From Cocos nucifera (lineage: Eukaryota > Streptophyta > Magnoliopsida > Arecales > Arecaceae), in assembly GCA_006176705.1 (NCBI GenBank), contig QRFJ01000023.1:2568583-2632582 (forward strand): a stretch of 64,000 nucleotides of DNA, in the 5' to 3' direction. The first letter of the stretch is position 1. The number at the start of each line of letters is the position of its first letter. The notes under the pieces were generated by a model. It saw only the letters and a program-made list of their open reading frames with translations. It had not been told where the DNA came from and did not search any database. Shown one piece after another: positions 36,831-48,849 of the stretch. The position numbers and the translations under genes are program-made.

Positions 36831-36924
36831 AGAACTTTAGATATTATGGTTTCTTTTAAAAAATGAATAAAAAATGCAGAACTTTAGATATTATGGTTTC
36901 TTTTAAAAAATGAATAAAAAATGC
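36831..36924. repeat. Exact 47-bp tandem duplication
   Basis: The unit AGAACTTTAGATATTATGGT followed by TTCTTTTAAAAAATGAATAA and AAAATGC occurs twice head to tail (36831-36877 and 36878-36924) with no difference. Confidence 0.95.
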
Positions 36925-37849
36925 AGAATGAGTCCCCAATCGACCTGTGCAATAATTAGTGAATATTCCCTCACCCAAATATGTAAACAACCAAATATTT
37001 GGTGATGCAATAACAGTGCTAATTCATTGAAAATTTTTCTCTTCAATACATATATCCATATGCGCATGCATTATAACTAGTTTATAAAAAAAATTGCATC
37101 TTGTGTGCAAACAACTGCTGCTCCATGAAGCAAATTAGTCTAACTTCTTCTTCCTCGTACTTTTTTTTTTTTTCCAGTTTTAATTATCTCATTGCTTAGT
37201 TACTTTTCGGTTGGAAGTTATTAAAGATGTTAATGAACCAGGCCGTTGAATTTTCAAATTGTTGAATAGGTCCAATTCAATGACGTGACCCAAAGTAGTA
37301 AAAGATCAAGCTGGTGAATTATAAATTGACATCACTGCTCCTCTGATTGTATTGGAATAAATGTATAACCTTTTAAGGAAAGAGTTCAAGCATGTGATTA
37401 ATGAGAGAGGTGTCCATGCAATTACATGAAACTACGATTCAAAATCACGAAATCGAGTCTCCTTGCTTATCATTGGATCTCGATCGAAAACCTACATTGC
37501 AAGAGCTAGTCTTATTTGGGAAGGGGGAAGGGAGTTTGGAGCAGCAGCTGGTGATTGTATTATCCCTGGAAAAAAAAGGGAGAATCACCTTGCAAGTGGA
37601 TTATATTATGCCCGTGTTAAAAAAAGGACTGCATCTCCTGTGAACCCTTTAAACTCATCTTCTATACCATGTTCTCTTCTCTTCACTTAAAAGTTTGTCA
37701 TGTGAGAGAATGAGAATATTTAATCCGTGGATTAGCTCGGGGCGTCTGGCTTCAGAACGAGCCGTAGTGTAGAGCTCCAGAACGCTTTTGTTTCGGCCCA
37801 TTGACGAACATAGATCAAAGCTGTTACCGGACCTAATCTGTTACTGTTA

Positions 37850-38250
37850 GGCCCAGCCCAACCACAAGCCCACGAAAAAGAGGAAAGAAAGAGAAAAAGA
37901 GAGAATGGAGGAAGACTCCCATCGGGAGTCTTCTTCCCCGTTCGACTTCCGGTGGAGTCGAACTCCACCAAGCACTCGGAGGCTTGCATCCGCCTTTAAA
38001 ACGCCACCGCCCTTCCCTCCAAGGCTCTCCACCACGAGTACCGGCCCTCTTTTCTCCCTCTTTCTTCCCCTTCTTCCCTCTGGAGCTTGCCGATTCTTCT
38101 CCCTGGTCACCAGAAATCGACGCCGAAGAGCGCCTCCAGAGCCAAGGTAACGCCCGGCCATCTTCTCCTTTGCTGTCTCGGACCCCCGGCTGATCCTTGG
38201 ATAATAGAGTCCTGAATCGGTCCAATGGTCGTGTCGCATGTCGACCCATC
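37850..38250 (+). other. GC-rich island with two adjacent hairpins
   Basis: A GC-rich patch in otherwise AT-rich DNA. A plus-strand frame starts at ATG 37905 (MEEDSHRESSSPFDFRWSRT...) and runs to a good donor-like CCAAG|GTAACG near 38147; a TTTAAAA lies at 37995. It might be the first exon of an undetected gene or part of an LTR. No second exon was found downstream. Two perfect hairpins stand close together: GAAGACTCCC-ATC-GGGAGTCTTC (37911-37933) and GGTGGAGT-CGA-ACTCCACC (37951-37969). The function is unknown. Confidence 0.3.
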
Positions 38251-39299
38251 CCAGGCACCGTTGGACTTGGACCCATATAGAGCTCCATGTTCTTTTTAGA
38301 TAGATCCAAGTTGACCTTGGTGCCCGGATAGCCATCAAACAAACCAACTCAGCCCTGTTGAGTGTTTTTAAAAACCACTATTGATGATTCCCGTCAATGA
38401 TCTCAGCCTTAATCGAGCTCATGCTGCTAAATGCGATCATGTGGCCAATTATCTCCTTTCTCTTATTATCTAATTATATTAAATTCATCAAATAAAAATT
38501 AATTATATTTTTAATATTTTAAATAGATTTATTATATTTGCCTAGTAAATTTTGAAGATCCAAAATGAACGAGATAAATAGGTTTTATATTTTTTATTTA
38601 TTTTTAAATTATCATATTTTTTATGCATATGGCTAATTTGGCATTGTTGAAATCATATTTTTTTTTAAAAAATAAAAGATTGGCATGTATGACATAAAAA
38701 ATCATATTTTATTATAAAAATTAGTTTCATCTATATTTTTAATGAGAAAATATATTTATAAAGCATAGATCTTTTCATGTCATTTAGTATTTTTCTATCT
38801 ACTTATACATATATTTAAGAAAATATATAAATATTTTAAAAACTCTCATATAGCTATGTATGACCCTCTAGATCTAAGAAAATCGATATTCGAAATTAGC
38901 ATCCATACGAAATACTATCTTACCAATGGGTATAAAGTTGGCTATACAAAAATGAAACTCTATCAATTATCAAACTCTATTCAAGTATTAAGTGATCATA
39001 GTATGAAATCTATAAGCGATATTTTAAATTATGATATGAGTACATGGCAAAAAATAACTTATAATTTTATTCGCAATCATATTTATAAAATATTCATGAT
39101 TTATGCATGTATAATTACTTTTATAATTTGCTTCATTATATTATACTATGAAAAGCTCTATATGCAATAATTATTTTTTGCTCTAAATGATATAATATTC
39201 ATAAAAAAAACTTATGCTTGATCCAATAAGGTAGTGTAAGTTTTACTTATCGAGCTATGTAGTTTATATCTCTTTATCTTTTTTCTTTTTCAAACAAAT

Positions 39300-39556
39300 A
39301 AGGTCACTAGAAACGAGGGATGGTCCAAGCTTAGGATTCGCGCTAGCAAACTTGGGTAGGTCTCACCTTCAAGCACATTGAGCGCGATACCACCTCATCC
39401 GCAATTACCTTGAGAAGGTTATGTCGAGGTCAAGAGAGTCAACTCCATAATGTGGCAGACCACTTACAAAGTCGTTGGGCCAGCAGAAGATCGAAGCCCA
39501 CCTTGAGAAGATGAGACTTAGACTTGTAGCCAATTGGCTTTAGGATAAGTGGAAGA
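39300..39556 (+). pseudogene. Copia RNase H tail remnant and polypurine tract
   Basis: In shifting frames this reads like the end of a Ty1/copia polyprotein: a KHIERRYH-like part near 39380, VEVKRVNSI near 39424-39450, NVADHLQS-like near 39455, and KIEAHLEKM-like near 39490-39510. The family consensus here is a VADPLTK-type motif followed by a short tail. AAGTGGAAGAT at 39546-39556 resembles the copia polypurine tract and is followed at once by an LTR start (TGTTAGAT). Frameshifts and stops show it is dead. The rest of the element upstream is missing. Confidence 0.6.
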
Positions 39557-41950
39557 TTGTTAGATATATGTGCCCTAGAAGCCAGAATTGGCTGACACTT
39601 GTAATACACTTCTAGGGGCAAAATTATAATTTTGACTAAAATCAATAAAATGGATTATTTTCTATCACATATGTGTATTTAGTGTCTGTGATACATCCTT
39701 TGAGTTAATGGTAATGATAATTCATATTTTCAAGAGTTGAAAATTTAAGACATGAATAATCATTATTAACTCATAAAATGCTCCCGACCATAGGATCATC
39801 ACGAGGATGGTGATTGATCAGAAGGTTGGTGTACAATCGCTTCTCTTTAGTAGATGAGTCTTGAGTCTATGGTGTGGAGACACCAGAGCGAGAGTACAGA
39901 TACTCGTTAGAGAATGAGGGCACTGAGCGTGACCACCTCGAGTAGTCATTAGGGAGTCTACCTTCTCGTCAATGACTGACTCGATGCTGCAGTAGTGTGT
40001 CTGTTCTTTGACCTGAGGTGCATCGGATAGTTCACCTTGAGGGTGTTATAGTTTGACTACACCATTAACTCGGATCTCCTAGCCATTCGGAATCCTGAGG
40101 TGTATGTTGGCTATAGCATGTTCATTGTAGGAACTGGATTGCATCAAGATGGAATCTATCTACCTCGGTGGTAGAGGAGCAGCCCTATGATAATCATGAG
40201 AATCAAGTCCAGAAGCCCATGGCCATGGCAGAGTGAAATAATAGAAAGAGTTTCTATTTAGATTTTCACATTGGACTTGAATCGAATGATTACATCATAT
40301 GACAGAAACTAGGGTTTGACGAGTTCACCTTAACCCTAATCTGATCGGGGCTCAAGATAGAAGAACTTAATCACACAAGTAGCTGCACCAAGAGGTTCGC
40401 ATTCAGCTCTGATGGGTTGCCACCATATACTGCTAGGTGTCACTGGTGGATTTTGGGAGCAATTAGAATGATTTAGATGATCGATCATTCTAGCTGTTCG
40501 AATCAGAAGAGTTCTGATCCATCGAAAGGAGTTTCGATGATGTCGATGATAGAGATCATGACATATCCCATTACCATACAGAATTGAATCTAACTGGATC
40601 ATACAAATAAGGATTTGAATCTGGTGATCATCAATTGAACTGATCTAGTTCAATTGATCTGAATGAGATTTAATTAGGTTCAAGAAAATCGTGCTAGCAC
40701 TCGATTGGACCTAACGTTCTTATTTTACTATCATAAATAGTTATCCTGACTGAGCTAAAGGAGTTTGTGCTCAATCAGAGGCCTTCATATGGTTTGATTG
40801 GAGGTTGTCCAAGTCAGAAAAGATTATTTTATTTTATAAGATATTACCTACCATTTTTGGTCATCTGCCATTTCTCGTTCTTTGACTTCGATCAAAAGTC
40901 TATCTTTGACTGGTCAAATGTTGACCATTGATACTTTGACTTCTATCCATGTGTTACGCACCTATTGGAGAGCTGGTGGGGGCCTCTCTCCCTATCAGAA
41001 CCTGGTAAGGAAGAGGGCGCATGCCACCCTTGGCATGTGCCCAAGCTGGAGGCGCCCAGGAGTCCTTGTTGGATAGGGACTCCATCTTCTTTTTGGATTC
41101 CGATTAGAGTTCTCCTAAGAACCAACTTTGACTAATCTTAGACACCCTTTAGGGAGGAATATAGGGGACTCTATTTTCACCAATCAGATTTAGATCTGAT
41201 TTCACAAAGGGTTGTGATTGATTGGGAAGAAGAGAAGTTGGATCACGCTTAGTCTATAAATAAGACCCTACGCCCAACTCAAATTAAGTTTGAAATAATA
41301 ATTCTCCATGCCCCAAGGCTGCCTCTCCCCTCTTCCTCCATGCCAAACCCACCTTCTTCCTCTCCTCTCCACGTCCAAAGTGTTTGGATTCTTAGTTGGT
41401 GCGATTCAGATCAAAGAAAGGTGACTGAAAGCTAAAAGGCTGCTCTACTGCAAAGGACGACTGCTGATCTTCGAAAAGAGTTTTGAAGATCCTCCAGATC
41501 AGATCCAGATCTAATTTTTAGAGATGTGATAGAGAAGAAGAGAATCTTCAGATCCAGCCTGAGTGGATACCGATAGAGGTCAGGCACTTGCGTGGCTTGA
41601 TCCAGAACCTTTCACTGCTTATAGGATCATCAACGGATAATAGGATTACCTACTTCAAGATAAATTAAATTTGATTTAATTTATCTAATTTTATTTTAAT
41701 TTTTAAAATAATAATAATCAGATCTGAAACATCTTAGATCTGATTTGGATCAAAAAAAATTTTTTTTGAAATATATCTCTTGATCTGATCAGATCTGAAC
41801 GAATAAAAATTAATAATAATCAGATCTGAAACATCTTAGATCTGATCTGGATCAAAGAAAAAAATTTTTGAAATATATCTCTTGATCTGATCAGATCTGA
41901 ACGAATCTGGTTTGAAAAATTAGATTTTTTCTTCACAAACATGGGAACTG
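39557..41950 (+). mobile_element. Long 3' LTR of a truncated Ty1/copia element
   Basis: It starts TGTTAGATATATGTGCCCTA right after a polypurine-like tract. A TATA-like CTATAAATAAGACC at about 41265 would mark the U3/R border. The downstream CT-rich leader (CTGCCTCTCCCCTCTTCCTC near 41319) fits a transcribed R-U5 part. The right end is not certain; it falls near 41940-41950 (GGGAACTGCA), giving an LTR of about 2.4 kb. No 5' partner is in the window, so the element is truncated. Confidence 0.6.
41695..41905. repeat. Tandem repeat of about 115 bp in U5 of the LTR
   Basis: The phrase TAATAATAATCAGATCTGAA ... TCTTGATCTGATCAGATCTG ... AACGAAT occurs twice in tandem with small differences. Each unit contains the palindrome CAGATCTGATCAGATCTG-like core. 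Confidence 0.8.
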
Positions 41951-42015
41951 CATGCATATAATATACTTAGATGATGATAATTACCTTATCGATGTCGGCC
42001 ATCAGAACTATTACT

Positions 42016-42549
42016 TAGGGGTGTGTATTTAATTTTTTTGATTCAATTCGAATCGAAGTTTTGAAAAACTGAACTTTCGAACTTATAATTTATAAAATCA
42101 AAAATCAAATCAAAATAATCTAAAATCGAACAAACCAAACCAAAATAATTTCGATTCTTTTCGATTCGGTAATTCGGTTTTGGATTTCTTTATGCTAAGC
42201 TTTTGATTTTGGTTTGAATTTATTAATTTCTTTAATAATTTTATAATTTAGACTATAAAATTATACTTGGACTTAGTATTATTATTTAAATTTAAATCAA
42301 CTATAAATCATTAAAAAAAAAAGCTCAACTCAATAAAATTACCTCAAGTTTTTTATAATTTATCAATATAATATTTATCATTAGCCATCTATTTTGGTTT
42401 TCGGTTAACTGAAGTTATTAAATTAAAAATCAAAAATCAAACCGATTAAAAAACTTCATTTCAATTTTAGAAAAAAAATCGAGCTAAACACCAAAATAAT
42501 TAACTATTTGATTCGATTTTTGGTTAACTGAACCATTTGCACACCCCTA
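42016..42549. mobile_element. hAT-family MITE, copy 2 (different family)
   Basis: A 534-bp non-coding element. It starts TAGGGGTGTGTATTTAAT and ends ACCATTTGCACACCCCTA, imperfect inverted ends. The exact 8-bp direct repeat CTATTACT flanks it (42008-42015 and 42550-42557). The interior is rich in ATTCGATTTT/AAATCGAAC phrases. Termini resemble those of 16626-17052 (TAGGGATG), but the interiors differ. Confidence 0.88.
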
Positions 42550-42660
42550 CTATTACTTCTGCTTGTCAAGAGGAAAATGGACCTTCTGAACCAATTTCCA
42601 GTTGCATGCCAAATTTTTTTTGATAAATCAGATGAATTAAATCATTCAAGTATAGATACA

Positions 42661-43197
42661 TGTTGAAAATTCTCATGAGATGGACTTTCATTGATTATAG
42701 ATCGATTTCTTATTTTTGATTTATCATAAAAATACGGGCTAAGTTGTTATCTGAGTGAATGGTTAAGGAGCCCATAATTACTTATGATCATATTATTTGG
42801 GTTCTATTATTTTGTCATATGATATAGCAGGTATCGGTATAGGCCTGATCTGACTAATGGGCTTTGTGATGGATGGATCCATTAGAATTTTCTAATTAGG
42901 CTAGGTTTCCGCTCCACTTCTATAAATACACGTCTCCTAGGGCATGAAAGATTTTTGTATTTTTAGGTGAAACTCATCCCATTAAGAAGACAGGCATAAA
43001 GAGGAGAAGGAGAGGAAGATCTATCTATGGTTGATTTTTTTTCTTGCAGGATGTTCCAATAGCGATTATTAATGATTGCTTTGAAATTTCAAGGTACAAT
43101 TGTTGATTATTATTATTATGATCTATTCTTGAATATTTTTTGTATTCTAATCTATTGTATGATTGATCCATGAATAAATCTCTCATAATTAGTATTA
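42661..43197 (+). repeat. 5' LTR of the copia element
   Basis: Starts TGTTGAAAATTCTCATGAGA and ends AATCTCTCATA, where CTCTCACA would be expected from the 3' copy. A TATA-like TATAAATACACG lies near 42920. By eye it is clearly but not perfectly like the 3' LTR, so the insertion is not recent. Confidence 0.92.
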
Positions 43198-43259
43198 GAG
43201 CCTAGATCATGCAAGGGATTAGAATCAAAATAAAATATTGGTGTAATTAAATACAATCA

Positions 43260-44170
43260 ATAAAAAAAATTAAAAGAAGAAGGGATGGATCTCTGAGGTC
43301 GTCCCCGCTTCTTTTTCTCTCCCATCCGTGCCAGTGGAACTGGTTGTCGGCGTGGAAGAGGGAGTTCCGACGATGATCGGGACTAGCCGACGATGAAAGG
43401 TCGACGATCCCATCAGGATCCAAGATCAAACACAAGAAAAGGAGGTCGGTAGTTCTTCCCCACTATGCCCTCCTCCTCCTCTTTCTATGGCCTGATTGCA
43501 GGCGGCCATCCAGCAAGGTATCGTCGGGAGCAACTGGGACAAGGCAGTGAAGAGAAGCCAGCGATCGGTGGAGTCTGGCCAAGGGGAGGCATCGGGCCAC
43601 CGATTGAAGGCCCCGACGACCACCGATCAAACAAAAAAAAAGGGAAAATGAAGGATCTCGGCTTTACATGCGGTAGGCAGTGGCGAGAAGCCGGCGATCA
43701 ATGGCCGTGGGGGAGAGAGGCCGACGGTCTGTCTATTGAGGCCTCCCATCGGTCGTCGGATCGGAATAAGGTAAGAAGGGTGACAGATCATCCTTCTTCC
43801 ATCAAGATCCTTTTTTTTTCTCTTCTACTCCTTTACGCCACCATCCGGGCCGACGAATTCGACCCAGGAAGTCGACAATGACCTCAAAAACCAGTAGTGA
43901 CCCATGCAGATGGCGGCGATTAGTAATCCCAAATGGGATGCTAGGCATGGTTCACCGTCAAACTCATGCTTCCGTCGTCGGGTTTCAAACAAAAAGAAAA
44001 GGCCACCGACCACCGACAACCGATGATGAAGAGAGACCAGCGATCGGCGGCTTGCTACCTCCCATCGATCGCCGTAATGGAATCGACGAGAAAAGGGGGC
44101 GGGATAAGCTCCATCGGGAGGATGATGACCCCCCCTCTTCTAAAAGGTTAACAAGTTTAGATTTCGGGTT
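43260..44170 (+). other. GC-rich leader region of the copia element
   Basis: An unusually GC-rich stretch between the primer-binding site and the AT-rich interior. Phrases like CCAGCGATCGG and CACCGACCACCGA recur (43560, 43690, 44036). A frame at 43465-43881 is open, but overlapping frames exist on the other strand and no gag motif is recognised. It could be a 5' untranslated leader or a captured fragment. Confidence 0.45.
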
Positions 44171-44274
44171 GAAATCCAAACCAATTTGCTATTTTAATTA
44201 ATATCTAAAATTTTATATTTTAGTTTCTGTAAAATATATTATTTGATTTCAGTCCAAAAAAATTATATAATTTT

Positions 44275-44735
44275 TGTTATGATCTCTGATTTAGAGGTTT
44301 GTGGATTTTAATGGATGGTGACCACCAAAGTGGCTCATTCATTAAGATTTACAAGATCCCTCTATTTTGGTATTTAAAAAGATTAGATATGTTAAATTTT
44401 GATAAATTGCTTGATATTGAAATATTAAGATGATTGAATGCAATTATAAGCATGGTTCATTGATCTATGATTTAGAGGATTGTAGATTTCAATGGATAGT
44501 GACTACCAAAATGGCTCATTTATTGAAATTTACAAAATTTCTCTATTCGATATTTCATGAGATCGAATATATTAATTTTTGATTAATTACTCGCTATTGG
44601 TGCATTAATTTAAATAATGGATTTATGAGTATGATTGGTTGATTCCTAATTGAAGGCTTATAGATTTCATTAGATGGTGACTACCAAAGTGGCCCTGATG
44701 TTTATAAGATTATTCTATATAATATTTAAAAGGCA
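44275..44735 (+). repeat. Three diverged direct repeats of about 180 bp in the copia interior
   Basis: The phrase GATTTAGAGG..GT.GATTT.AATGGAT.GTGAC.ACCAAA.TGGC occurs at about 44285, 44468 and 44650, followed by similar ATTTACAA.AT..CTCTATT text. The copies are diverged and the third is shorter. Confidence 0.75.
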
Positions 44736-44924
44736 CTGAGAAGCATTGTAAATTATTGCATATAATTATCTTCCCAAAGGAAGCTTATTGTGTGTTATAA
44801 TTTTGAAGTAAAATATTTTATGACTAATGAGGAGAATAGCCCAGGGATTTATTCTACCATAGTAGATGGACTTTCGAAAGTTAATGATACCTTGCTAGGT
44901 TGATTCCATTGGTCGCGGGAGAGA

Positions 44925-45240
44925 TACCTTATGTGGCCTACTTTTTTTCCAAAGAAAGTTTATGACATTACACCAAGGACTCATTAAATAATTCTTATAA
45001 AGGTTTTCAAGCATATATATATTACCCATATTATCTATTGATTAGCTGCATAAAGATTGTTTAGCAATTAGCACCTTTGCATTGAATAATATCATATATT
45101 GTAGAGAGATACCTTATGTGGGCCACTTTCTTTCCAAAGAAAGTTTGTAACATTACACCAAGGGCTCTTACTAAAATAATGCTTATACAGATTTTTAAGC
45201 ATATATATTATTTATATTTATCTATTGATTAGTAGTTAAT
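44925..45240 (+). repeat. Two diverged direct repeats of about 150 bp in the copia interior
   Basis: GAGAGATACCTTATGTGG..C, then CCAAAGAAAGTTT and ACATTACACCAAGG, occurs at about 44919 and again at about 45103. Both copies continue to a TATCTATTGATTAG end. They lie just after the three 180-bp repeats. Confidence 0.8.
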
Positions 45241-45729
45241 ATTATGCATTGAGTAATATTAATACTCTCATTAAAACTTTGACTGAAATAAACTATAAAA
45301 TATAGCAGTGAAATTGAGCGATGAAATTTGGATGTTCATTGAGTGATGATCCTCCATCTTAGGTCATTAGTGAGAGTACTCAAGAATACAAATTATCTTC
45401 GAAAGATGGTAGAGAATGAATCGTCTTAGTCTGAAAATCAAGAAAAGTCCATTTTTAATACCATTTTAGATGTTATACTTAAGAATGATTATTATACGTA
45501 ATTTTTTTTTGACCTCATTATTAAGAAGGTATGTAGAATCTGATAATATAAAGGCTGGATAGCTAATAAATAAATTAATCAATATGATGGCATGATGGTA
45601 TTAGGGCCTATATATGTTATGAAACTAGAGAGTATTGTACCTAAGCTTAATAATTTTGAGTTCTCTATCTCTAATACTTTTCTTACTTATTAAGCTCTTA
45701 ATTCTCTCCTCGAGCAATTTAACCATTTT

Positions 45730-45734
<5 letters not shown>

Positions 45735-45816
<82 letters not shown>
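45735..45816. repeat. (TA)41 microsatellite in the copia interior
   Basis: An 82-bp uninterrupted TA run between the repeat-bearing leader and the integrase remnant. Confidence 0.95.
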
Positions 45817-45819
<3 letters not shown>

Positions 45820-46084
45820 TATATTGTCTCTTAAAAGACAACTGGCTAAAGGCTAATGCTTAGCATTATGACATAAGTAATTAAGTCATATTTTCAAAAA
45901 GATGATTCGAAGGTTGATAGATAATATAATTCTATCTTTAATTAGTTTTAGTATATTCATCTTGTGTCGACTGTTTTAGGTGCAAATTTATCAAAACTAA
46001 AGATATCGAGTTCATATATAATAATAAACTTTTAGAACTCATTCGTACCAATATAAGTGAAATCTTTTATCAAATACTTGCAAA

Positions 46085-46475
46085 AGTATGGGATAGTTCT
46101 TAATACAGGATTCCTGAAACTTTTGTATAAAATGGTGTGGTTGAATAGGTACAATTTATCATGATATTTCTAAAGTGAGGCCCTAATGACTGCCATCAAT
46201 ATCTTGAATATAGTTCTAAGTAAGATAGTTCTCAGGATATCTTTTGCATTATCGATTGGTAGGAAGTCCAATACTAATTTTTTATGTCTAAGGGCTGTCC
46301 TACAAAGTATAAGATGTATAATTTGACAATAAAAATTTTGATTGAAACTACTTGTTATTTAATTGGCTATCTAGATAATTTTAAAAGATATAGAATCTAT
46401 TATCCTGATAGAGGTACAAAGATTGTTGAGTCTAATCATGCCAGATTTTCAGAGTCTGATATGGATGATTACTGA
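46085..46475 (+). pseudogene. Copia integrase remnant
   Basis: The most readable piece, 46284-46475, gives SKGCPTKYKMYNLTIKILIE, then TCYLIGYLDNFKRYRIYYPD and GTKIVESNHARFSE. In copia polyproteins this matches the segment after the integrase core: GCPxxxxxY, a YFIGYPxxSKGYRFY-like part, and TRIVExxxARFxE. Just upstream, in broken frames, a region near 46115-46280 fits the TPQQNGVAERRNRTL and LW..AL..A-type part. Stops and frameshifts show it is inactive. Confidence 0.75.
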
Positions 46476-46839
46476 TGCTCTCATACTGAAGATATGACAT
46501 TAAAAAAAATATAAGTAATTACTCTTATTCTAATTGTTCAAGAAAATATCATATTTTATCCTGAAAGGATAATGGGAGAGCAACATTAGATTTATGAATC
46601 GATTATAGCACCTCCATAGTCAGTTGATGAAGTACTAATAAAGAAATCACATAAAAGAAAAGAAAAACTTGTCATTCCTAATGATTATTTGGCTGAGAAT
46701 GACCATGGCATTGGCCATATCATTAATTTAGTCTCATATGATCAGACTATTATATGTTTCTAGTTAGCTAAGTAGCTTAAAGCTATATATATGATGTAAT
46801 ACAGTCTATGGTTAAAAAAATAAAGCATAGGATTTGATG

Positions 46840-48110
46840 GAATTACCTAAATGGTCTGAGCCTATAACATGTAAGTAGGCATTTATAATTAATAATGACT
46901 CTAAAGATAATATTAAATTCTTCAATGTCAGATTGATCGTATAATGATGCTTTGAGAGAGACATAAATTATAATGAGATTTTTTCTTCAAATCTCTTGTA
47001 AGGATTCTTTAAGTGTAATCATGGCATTGGCAATCCATTTTGACCTAAGGGGTATATCTATGGTCTTTAGTAGTCATCAAGAAATTAATATCTTAAGTTT
47101 GATGAGATGAGGATTCTCTGAAATTTGTAAATAATAGTGGATCAATATATATGTATCTTAAGATCAGTAGAAGAAAATTTTTATACTTTGATTTATATAT
47201 AAATACTATTTTATTTGCCAATAGTGACTCTATTATTGCATGAGACCAAATTATGTCATCTAAAATCTTTGATATGAAGGAGCCTGGAGAAATTTTAGTT
47301 ATATTTGGTTTAGGATTCATAGGAATATTCTGTAATATACTAAAGCTATCTTAGAAAGCTCATATTAATAGTATACTAAATAATTTTGATATATATATAT
47401 ATATATGGTCAAGGAAGATAAATTCAATAGAAACCACTGTTTTAAGAATGATGTAGAAAAAGAATCTATAAAAGAAATGTGCCTTATTCAACTATGGTGT
47501 AGTTTGATGTATGTACAAATTTACGCCGAATCGGATATAGCATATATCATAAGTATTCTTGGTAAATATATATGATAAATCTACATGTGAAGCATTTAAA
47601 ACATTGTGAAAAGGCTATGAGGTATTTATAGAAAACCATATCAAAATGTATGCTGACTTTTAAAAGTTTGATCATCTCGAGATAATTGGATATTATGATT
47701 CTAATTTATTGGTCGCATGAATTATATAAAATATAATTTTATTATATTTTTTAATGATGACTGGAGGAGCTATTACTTAAAAGATTCAACATAGACTCTT
47801 GTGGCATCTTATGTAGTGTTGATAGAGTTTATGGCATGTTAAAAGCCGCAACTCATACTGTTTAATTGAAAATTTTTATTTCAGAATTTATGATTATTGA
47901 TTCTATCTCAAAACCACTTTAGAGTTACTATAATAACATTATATCTCAAAAGAATAATAAAAATTTTCACCATCTTTATCCATATAGAGATAAAATATTT
48001 GACAGTTAGAGATTTGATTAAAAGAAAGATTTTGTAATTAAACATATGGAGATTGATGCAATGCCAATAGACCTATTAACCAAATCACTTAGATTTACTA
48101 TATGGATTAA
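46840..48110 (+). pseudogene. Copia reverse transcriptase / RNase H remnant
   Basis: In shifting frames one can read NDSKDNIKFFNVRLIV (46890-46940), a GYIYGL-like part near 47050, VEENFYTLI near 47172, IFDMKEPGEI near 47268, GLGFIGIFCNILKLS and KAHINSILNNFD near 47310-47385, then MRYL near 47608 and LEIIGY-like text near 47670. The order corresponds to copia RT (xDSKGNIxRYKARLVAKG-like start, KDLG..xxILGI, LSQxxYIxKVL) and RNase H (LEIIGYSDSDFAG). Many stops; no catalytic motif survives intact. Confidence 0.7.
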
Positions 48111-48849
48111 ATATGTTAAAAATATGAGTTTATTGAAATCTTTTGATATACTTGGTTAGTGGGAGCATTATTTTTATTGGGCATCATATGGATGTCATAA
48201 AGCTTTTACTTTTATTATAGAATATTGTATTTATATTTGTGTACATATGATTGATTGTAAATGCTATTTAAATAAAAATCTTAAGCATAAAGATATTGCT
48301 TAAGCATAAATATTTTATTTGAATCGAAATCTTAAGTATAAAGGTATCGCTTAAGCATAAAGATATTGCTTATGTTGTAATTGATATCGTTGATATCATG
48401 ATTCATCTTAAGATATAAAGGACTCATCTTAAGACATATGATGAAATTATGATATAAACTTAAAATTATTTTAGCTCTTATTGGAAAGCATAAAAATATT
48501 TCATTAAAAATCATAAAGTGGACTGATGATGAACTTTGCATATTTTGATCACATAGTTATAAAATTCATACTATATGCACTATATCATTGGAATCCATGT
48601 CGATAATATTACTAACATTTATAATCATAGAGAGGTCTTATATCAATAAATGGTATGAAGACTGCTGTGATTCAATGTTAGTAATTTTAGTGAACTGAAT
48701 TTTTTTACTAAAGATATATTCATTTGGGATATTTGCATATATGGCCACATAAGGTGCACTTAGTCCGAAAGTCATTTTCAAACTATATATATAATAAATA
48801 TATTTTTTAAATTAAAAAAATCTTAATCAATGTCGTCCAAGTAGGAAAG

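Larger units (their letters stand above)
34824..39299. other. Intergenic DNA without a supported gene
   Basis: Holds (TA)n runs (34824-34850, 36157-36190), a 47-bp exact tandem duplication (36831-36924) and a GC-rich island near 37850-38250 (listed separately). Short frames, for example 34916-35212 and 38856-39170, lack motifs and lie in AT-rich or repetitive sequence. Phrases like 'gcaatggagcaa..gattccatg' recur near 35270-35330, 35440-35490 and 35505-35530, a weak degenerate repeat. Confidence 0.5.

Noticed and set aside
38856..39170. 104-codon frame on + with hydrophobic C-terminus
   Set aside because: Very AT-rich DNA, no motif, next to a truncated copia element.
43465..43881. 138-codon frame on + in the copia leader
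   Set aside because: No gag or other motif; overlapping frames on the minus strand; explained by GC-rich composition.
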